From NCBI GenBank assembly GCA_024743255.1, contig JANSWY010000036.1, positions 1 to 43,308 on the forward strand: a stretch of 43,308 nt of DNA. Reading direction: 5' to 3'. Below are positions 38,709 through 43,308 of this stretch, in pieces; the stretch's first letter is position 1, and every line of letters begins with the position of its first letter. The DNA is from a bacterium. GTDB taxonomy: Bacteria > Bacteroidota > Bacteroidia > Cytophagales > Cyclobacteriaceae. The translations under genes were made by a program, and so were the position numbers. Under the pieces are notes generated by a model, which saw nothing but the letters and a program-made list of their open reading frames with translations, did not search any database and was not told the origin of the DNA.

Positions 38709-40026
38709 CTGGCTTCAGGAGTTTTAGACGATAAACCTTTTCGGTTTTGTCGGTTATCTTAAAATGATCATCAATACGCATTCCTACTACCCAAACTATT
38801 TGATCTTCGGATGTTAAAATACGTACCTGCTTTTTCAAGTTTACTGGAATTTTCTGGTCAATCATAAAATCGCTGACCTTTTTTTTGCCCTTTAACCCCA
38901 AGGGTGTGAACTTGTCTCCTTCCCTCCAGGAACGGATTTGTAGAGGAAATTTAAGCTTGGATTTATCAAGGAAAGCATAAATTGGATCTTTTACAATAGA
39001 AATTGAATTAGCATCCCCTTCCTCAATTTCTAACTTTCTATTACCATCATTAACCTCTGATTCACTACCAGAAATGACAGTATCTTCTATTGATAAATAT
39101 CGCTCAGTAATAACCAGCTGTTTCCGATCATGCACCAACCAATAATTTTCTGAATAGTGACTAGCACCACTCAAATCCGATCCTTCAAAGACTTCTTTGA
39201 CCTGTTTATAGGAGAAGCCAAATTCCTTAATCAACTCAAATACCAAGGGAATTTCACTACCTGATTTCACCCAATCAATATTTATTTTTGTATGGTCAAC
39301 CTCACTGCTAACATGCTGTTTTTTAAGCGATTGAATATGTTGTGCAAAAACCAGCTCTGTAGCTCTGAGTCTCTCCGCAGTTTCTTGAAAGGTGCGTTCG
39401 ATAGAAGGGTTAACTTTTTTCTTAAGCGGCTCAATGACTTGATGTCTGATGAAATTCCTGCTGTACTTGATTGATTTATTCGACTCATCCTCCCGCCATT
39501 TCAAGTTCTCAGCAGCCGCGTACTCCTTCATCATTTCTTTTGTGGCAAATAATAATGGACGCACAACATCTTCAACTTTAGGCGAAATCCCCTTCAATCC
39601 CGCGATACCTGTACCTTTTGCCAGATTGAAAATTGCTGTTTCCAAAGAATCGTTTAAGTGATGAGCAGTTGCGATGGAATTGGCTTTGCTTTGCTCCTTT
39701 ATAGATCTTAACCAATCATATCTCAACTTTCTTGCAGCCATTTGAATGGAAAGTCCTTCATCACGGGAATAAGCAAATGTGTCGAAGGAAGTAGAATAAA
39801 ACTCAACTCCATATTCCTGGGCCAGCTTTCTCACAAACTCCTCATCTCCATCAGAAGCATCCCCTCTTAATTTAAAATTGCAATGAGCAACGCTATATTT
39901 GAAACCCGTTTCCTGAAATAAATTCATCATACAAACCGAATCAATTCCTCCACTTACTGCGAGTAGTGTTTTTTGATTTTCAAGTTGCAATTCCCGCTTA
40001 ACGAATTTCTTAAAAGCATCTACCAT
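38701..40026 (-). CDS. tilS: tRNA(Ile)-lysidine synthase
   Basis: TilS attaches lysine to C34 of the tRNA-Ile with CAU anticodon so that it reads AUA; the gene is essential in most bacteria. The 441-residue protein has the ATP-pyrophosphatase (PP-loop) motif LLAVSGGIDSVCMMNLF (~21-37), then VAHCNFKLRGDASDGDEEFV, ATAHHLNDSLETAIFNLAKGTGIAGLKGI and the RNFIRHQVIEPL helix. The C-terminal tRNA-binding domain contains WREGDKFTPLGLKGKKKVSDFMIDQKIP, the TilS signature, and VVWVVG-like strands. Length is normal. It is divergent from the OstA-like gene and coupled to the downstream cNMP-domain gene. Confidence 0.96.
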   Translation of the reverse strand: MVDAFKKFVKRELQLENQKTLLAVSGGIDSVCMMNLFQETGFKYSVAHCNFKLRGDASDGDEEFVRKLAQEYGVEFYSTSFDTFAYSRDEGLSIQMAARKLRYDWLRSIKEQSKANSIATAHHLNDSLETAIFNLAKGTGIAGLKGISPKVEDVVRPLLFATKEMMKEYAAAENLKWREDESNKSIKYSRNFIRHQVIEPLKKKVNPSIERTFQETAERLRATELVFAQHIQSLKKQHVSSEVDHTKINIDWVKSGSEIPLVFELIKEFGFSYKQVKEVFEGSDLSGASHYSENYWLVHDRKQLVITERYLSIEDTVISGSESEVNDGNRKLEIEEGDANSISIVKDPIYAFLDKSKLKFPLQIRSWREGDKFTPLGLKGKKKVSDFMIDQKIPVNLKKQVRILTSEDQIVWVVGMRIDDHFKITDKTEKVYRLKLLKPDA

Positions 40027-40090
40027 AGAGTAAAAATAAGCTATCCTTTATCAGAAAAATAAAAAATTACGTTAGGGTACTGAGTTTGAT

Positions 40091-40098
40091 TAGTTTTG
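40091..40098 (+). promoter_or_regulatory. -7 box for the OstA-like gene
   Basis: TAGTTTTG fits TAnnTTTG and lies 20 bases before the start codon, predicting a short ~14-base leader. No clear -33 element. Confidence 0.5.
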
Positions 40099-40117
40099 TC
40101 AAAGAATTATCGATGTA

Positions 40118-41761
40118 ATGCGGAAGACGAAGATTGGTAAAATCCTTATTATTTTTCTTTTTGTAGCGAGTTGCTTTTCGCAAGCCTCTCATGCTCAAAA
40201 GATTAGATATACTGCCGAGGGAAAAATGATCACAGGGAAGGAAAATGGCAAAAAAATCACAAAGCTGATTGATAGAGTAACTTTTACCCAAAAGAACACT
40301 ACGGTATATTGTGATTCAGCGATTTTCTACAAAAAAGAAAACCTAATGGAGGCCTTTGGTCATGTTAGAATAGAAGATGGGGATTCGGTAACCATTACTG
40401 GTGAAACTCTGACCTATGATGGAAATGCCAGACAAGCCAAACTTAGAGATAATGTAATTTATACTTCAGGACCGAGAAGGTTATTCACAGACATACTGGA
40501 CTACAATCTCGACACGAAAATTGCCGCATTCTTTGACGGAGGTAAACTCCTGGATGAGAACAACACCTTAACTAGTGAAACTGGCTTCTACTATGATCTG
40601 ATTGATCAAGCCATATTCTATACCAATGTAGATCTTAAGGCAAAAACATTCGATTTAGATTCGGATACTCTTAAATACAATACATCCACGAAAATTGCAG
40701 TAACAGAAGGATATACAGTCATTAACACCGACAAAGGAGAAGAAATCATCTCTACCGGAGGAGAGTATCGAACAGTTTATGATCAGGTAGATTTGGTTGA
40801 TGGTAAAGTGGAGACCATTGATTATTTCCTTGAAGGTGAAGAATTGTATTATGATGATTTCAGAAAATACAATAGAGCGATTGATGATGTTAAATTGATT
40901 GCTAAAGATAAAGATGTGGTCATTACTGGAGAAGAAGGTTATTACGACAAAGCGAATGGTTTGAGTAAGATTTTCGGCAATCCGGTTATGCGTAAAATTA
41001 TGAGTGTAGACACTTTCTATCTTTCGGCAGATACACTCGTTGCAATCGAATCGGAATATGATAGTGCTAAGAGAATTCTTGCTTATCCTAACGTTAAGAT
41101 ATTCAAAAGCAACCTTCAGGGACTTACAGATTCGTTGGCTTACTTCCAATCGGATTCGCTTATATTCCTTTATGACAATCCTCTTCTTTGGACAGGAGGT
41201 AATCAAATTGAAGCCGATACAATTAGCCTTGAAATCAAGGGACAGGAACTTGATAAAATGAACCTGTATAAGAATTCCTTTCTGGTGTCTCAGGATACGT
41301 TGCTACAATTTAATCAGGTAAAAGGCAGGAATATGATAGCGTCATTTTGGGAAAGGAATATTAAGAATATTGAAGTGATTGGGAATGGTGAAAGTCTCTA
41401 CTACGCTTTAACACCAGATAAATCTGCGATGCTTGCGATTAACAGAGTTTTGTGTAGCAATATGATGATTCGTTTTAAAGGCAAAACCCTGGCTAGTATT
41501 TCCTTCTATAAACAGCCTGAAGGAAAGACGATTCCACCTCACGAAATGACCGAAGCTGACAAACAACTTGAAGGTTTTAGTTGGCAAGGTGAGAATAGAC
41601 CAACACTGGTCGAAATTCTTGGCGAAATGGAAGAACCAGTTATCGAAGAAGAAAATGAAGAGCCAAAAGTGATTCCTAATGCCGAAATTGATAGAGAGGT
41701 AATCCAAAAGAAACTGAATCCTCAAAAGCTAATTCAATCAACCGAAGAGGAAAATAACTAA
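40118..41761 (+). CDS. OstA/LptA-like envelope protein
   Basis: A 547-residue exported protein (signal peptide 1-27, ending in SQASHAQK) built of OstA/LptA-type beta-jellyroll repeats, the fold that carries lipopolysaccharide across the periplasm. Repeated phrases support this: TVYCDSAIFYKKENLMEAFGHVRIEDGDSVTITGETLTYDGNARQAKLRDNV at ~65-115, then VNLDLKAKTFDLDSDTLKYN-like and VVITGEEGYYDKANGLSKIFGNPVM units. About residues 30-430 are repeat; the last ~110 (Glu/Pro-rich) are probably disordered. A large OstA-like protein of this type next to tilS or bamD genes is common in Bacteroidota. It probably serves LPS transport or outer-membrane assembly; the precise role, as LptA or an accessory, is not settled. 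Confidence 0.87.
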   Translation: MRKTKIGKILIIFLFVASCFSQASHAQKIRYTAEGKMITGKENGKKITKLIDRVTFTQKNTTVYCDSAIFYKKENLMEAFGHVRIEDGDSVTITGETLTYDGNARQAKLRDNVIYTSGPRRLFTDILDYNLDTKIAAFFDGGKLLDENNTLTSETGFYYDLIDQAIFYTNVDLKAKTFDLDSDTLKYNTSTKIAVTEGYTVINTDKGEEIISTGGEYRTVYDQVDLVDGKVETIDYFLEGEELYYDDFRKYNRAIDDVKLIAKDKDVVITGEEGYYDKANGLSKIFGNPVMRKIMSVDTFYLSADTLVAIESEYDSAKRILAYPNVKIFKSNLQGLTDSLAYFQSDSLIFLYDNPLLWTGGNQIEADTISLEIKGQELDKMNLYKNSFLVSQDTLLQFNQVKGRNMIASFWERNIKNIEVIGNGESLYYALTPDKSAMLAINRVLCSNMMIRFKGKTLASISFYKQPEGKTIPPHEMTEADKQLEGFSWQGENRPTLVEILGEMEEPVIEEENEEPKVIPNAEIDREVIQKKLNPQKLIQSTEEENN

Positions 41762-41852
41762 TTACTGCTTGATGCAACTTTTCTGATCTCAAATGCATTG
41801 TAAATAGCATATAGAAAGTATTATTTAAGTCAATAAATTTCAGGTATTTAAC

Positions 41853-41860
41853 TATATTTG
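41853..41860 (+). promoter_or_regulatory. -7 box of the bamD-rpoZ-coaBC operon
   Basis: TATATTTG is a perfect TAnnTTTG match. It ends seven bases before the bamD ATG, so the predicted start site (about 41865) leaves almost no 5' leader. Confidence 0.65.
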
Positions 41861-41867
41861 CACCCTT

Positions 41868-42683
41868 ATGTCAAAATCCAGGTATTTTAATGTATTAGTT
41901 TTGCTTTTGGGCGTATTGTTCATAAGCTCATGCAGCAAGTTCAGAAAGATTCAGAAGAGCACTGATTGGCAAGTGAAGTATGATGCTGCATACGAATACT
42001 ACAAGGATAAAGATTACTACAAATCAATCGCGTTGTACGATGAGGTTTTACCGATCATCAGAGGTAAAAAAGTGGCTGAAGATGCGAATTTCTACTATGC
42101 TTATGCACACTTTCACGATAAGCAGTACATTTTAGCTGCGCATCACTTCAAGACATTTTATACTATCTATTCAAGAAGTGATCATGCTATGGAAGCTGAG
42201 TATATGTACGCATATTCATTATATATGCAATCACCAATTTCTTCGCTTGACCAATCTTCCACTTACGAGTCAATCGCTGCAATGCAAACATTCTTAAATA
42301 AGTATCCATACAGTGAGTATTCTAAGAATGCAAATGAGATCATAGACAAGCTTCAAGTGAAACTTGAGACCAAGGCTGTGGATAACGCGAGACAGTATTA
42401 CAAACTAAGAAGATATAAATCAGCACTAGTTGCTTTTAAGAATTTCAAGGTTGATTACCCTGATTCAGAGTATCAGGAAGAAATTTGTTTCTTAGAAATA
42501 GATGCTCAATTTCAATTAGCAAAACAAAGTATTGTTTCTAAGCAAAAAGAAAGATATCAAAATACAGTAGATTTGTACCTCAAATTTATTGATAAGTTTG
42601 AAAGTAGTAGCTATCTGAAAGATGCAGAATCTAGATATGAGGATAGCACTGAAGCATTAAGAAAGTTTAAAACAAATAATTAA
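41868..42683 (+). CDS. bamD: outer-membrane assembly lipoprotein BamD
   Basis: BamD is the essential lipoprotein partner of BamA in inserting beta-barrel proteins into the outer membrane. The 271-residue product has a lipoprotein signal (VLLLGVLFISSC, Cys22), followed by TPR-like helix pairs throughout: STDWQVKYDAAYEYYKDKDYYKSIALYDEVLPIIRGKKVAEDANFYYAYAHFHDKQYILAAHHFKTFYTIY and ALVAFKNFKVDYPDSEYQEEI are characteristic. Length and the order bamD-rpoZ-coaBC match other Bacteroidota. It follows the OstA-like gene but has its own promoter-like -7 box seven bases upstream of the start. rpoZ begins six bases after its stop. Confidence 0.95.
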   Translation: MSKSRYFNVLVLLLGVLFISSCSKFRKIQKSTDWQVKYDAAYEYYKDKDYYKSIALYDEVLPIIRGKKVAEDANFYYAYAHFHDKQYILAAHHFKTFYTIYSRSDHAMEAEYMYAYSLYMQSPISSLDQSSTYESIAAMQTFLNKYPYSEYSKNANEIIDKLQVKLETKAVDNARQYYKLRRYKSALVAFKNFKVDYPDSEYQEEICFLEIDAQFQLAKQSIVSKQKERYQNTVDLYLKFIDKFESSSYLKDAESRYEDSTEALRKFKTNN

Positions 42684-42689
42684 ATATAA

Positions 42690-42995
42690 ATGGCACAAGC
42701 GTCAATTGTAACAAGAGATCTAGACAAGATTGCAGAACCAACTGGGAATGTATACGAAAGCCTAGTAGTGGTTGGGAAAAGATCAAGACAAATCGCAGCA
42801 GACCTTAAAGAAGAGTTGAACTCTAAACTAGCTGAGTTTGCTTCTTCTGTAGATAACCTTGAGGAGATTTTCGAGAACAGAGAGCAGATTGAAATCTCAA
42901 AATTTTACGAAAGAATGCCAAAACCTTCTACAACAGCAATGGAAGAGTTTTTGGAAGACAAAGTTATGTTCAGGAAACCTGAAGAAGAGGAATAA
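42690..42995 (+). CDS. rpoZ: RNA polymerase omega subunit (Bacteroidota type)
   Basis: This 101-residue protein corresponds to the RpoZ/Rpb6-like omega subunit, which binds the beta' C terminus and aids polymerase assembly. Residues 10-45 hold the conserved part: LDKIAEPTGNVYESLVVVGKRSRQIAADLKEEL, with the KRSRQIA motif of omega and Rpb6. The C-terminal half (NREQIEISKFYERMPKPSTTAMEEFLEDKVMFRKPEEEE) is the acidic tail seen in Bacteroidota homologues. Six bases after bamD and 20 bases before coaBC, so all three form one unit, an arrangement common in the phylum. Confidence 0.94.
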   Translation: MAQASIVTRDLDKIAEPTGNVYESLVVVGKRSRQIAADLKEELNSKLAEFASSVDNLEEIFENREQIEISKFYERMPKPSTTAMEEFLEDKVMFRKPEEEE

Positions 42996-43015
42996 TTTTA
43001 ATTAATTTGCTCCCA

Positions 43016-43308
43016 TGCTTAGTGGGAAAAAAATATTACTTGGAGTATGCGGCTCAATAGCCGCATACAAATCCGCTCATCTAATTAGACTGCTGGTCAA
43101 AGCAGGTGCTGAGGTCAAAGTAATCATGACCGATTCAGCAAAAACATTCATCACCCCGCTAACTCTAGCCACACTTTCTAAAAATCCCGTACTAACTCAG
43201 TTTGAAAAAGATCAAACCGGGGAATGGAACAACCATGTTGAATTAGGACTATGGGCAGATTTGCTATTAATCGCTCCCATTAGTGCTAATACCCTTGGAA
43301 AGATGGCA
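43016..43308 (+). CDS. coaBC: CoaBC (phosphopantothenoylcysteine synthase/decarboxylase), 3' end outside window
   Basis: The ATG at 43016 opens a frame that runs to the right edge (97 codons visible). The sequence MLSGKKILLGVCGSIAAYKSAHL is the FMN-binding N terminus of the CoaC decarboxylase domain, followed by VKVIMTDSAKTFITPLTLATLS and WADLLLIAPISANTLGKMA, where the NxLGK and PISANT motifs match the HFCD flavoprotein family. The CoaB ligase half would lie outside. The enzyme makes 4'-phosphopantetheine in coenzyme A synthesis. It is the third gene of the bamD-rpoZ-coaBC unit; TTAATTTG eight bases before the start could also act as a weak extra promoter. Confidence 0.95.

Noticed and set aside
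40655-41206. 183-codon frame antisense to the OstA-like gene
   Set aside because: The plus-strand gene has a signal peptide and clear repeats; the antisense product is low-complexity Ile/Phe/Asn-rich and looks like a shadow frame.
1-43308. tRNA genes, CRISPR arrays, prophage, transposases
   Set aside because: No cloverleaf with CCA end, no regularly spaced repeats, and no integrase, transposase or phage-like protein was seen.

Overview
The window is a 43 kb stretch of chromosome from a Bacteroidota bacterium, most likely a marine-type Cytophagales relative (Marivirga/Roseivirga/Fulvivirga-like; genus is inference). Supporting signs are AT-rich DNA, promoter -7 boxes of the TAnnTTTG type, a type IX secretion (Por) C-terminal sorting domain, SusC-style TonB receptor architecture, DUF1080/GSDH-type lipoproteins, the bamD-rpoZ-coaBC gene order, and an omega subunit of the Bacteroidota type. 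I see no rRNA, tRNA, CRISPR array, phage or transposase; most of the window looks like ordinary chromosome.

Layout: (1) 1-5.2 kb: the 3' part of dprA, a membrane protein, HMG-CoA lyase, a CapA-type metallophosphatase and an EamA transporter. (2) 4.75-10.2 kb, minus strand: a methionine operon, SAM-I riboswitch > metH homocysteine domain > metH remainder > metF > DinB-like protein. The riboswitch and its promoter are readable in the sequence, and a plausible switching helix reaches the metH start codon. (3) 10.3-11.2 kb: an exopolyphosphatase. (4) 11.3-13.65 kb, minus strand: a four-gene operon (lipoprotein, DUF2024, CPGC redoxin, MarR regulator with a Cys cluster) headed by two copies of a 17-bp operator. 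(5) 13.7-18.2 kb: TMEM220-like protein, TonB receptor, a 50-residue lipoprotein and a TPR membrane protein.

(6) 18.2-29.0 kb, minus strand: a six-gene sugar-oxidation operon, MFS permease > Gfo/Idh/MocA dehydrogenase > TIM-barrel isomerase > a 1214-residue cytochrome c/PA14/beta-propeller/DUF1080 lipoprotein > a soluble-glucose-dehydrogenase/PKD/cytochrome c/CBM lipoprotein > a second TIM-barrel protein with a Tat-like leader. A LacI-type operator lies in the divergent promoter region shared with a type IX secreted esterase. The likely theme is cytochrome-linked oxidation of sugars or glycosides outside the inner membrane, cleavage of 3-keto-glycosides, then uptake and reduction/isomerisation. 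(7) 30.7-37.0 kb: hybrid histidine kinase, TetR regulator plus alpha/beta hydrolase with two matching operators, and polyphosphate kinase. (8) 37.1-43.3 kb: housekeeping genes mdh, a cNMP-binding protein, tilS, an OstA/LptA-like protein, bamD, rpoZ and the 5' part of coaBC.

The best leads are the metH riboswitch with its proposed three-segment switch, the small MarR-controlled thiol operon, and the cytochrome/DUF1080 sugar operon. No wholly new system can be proven from this sequence alone.
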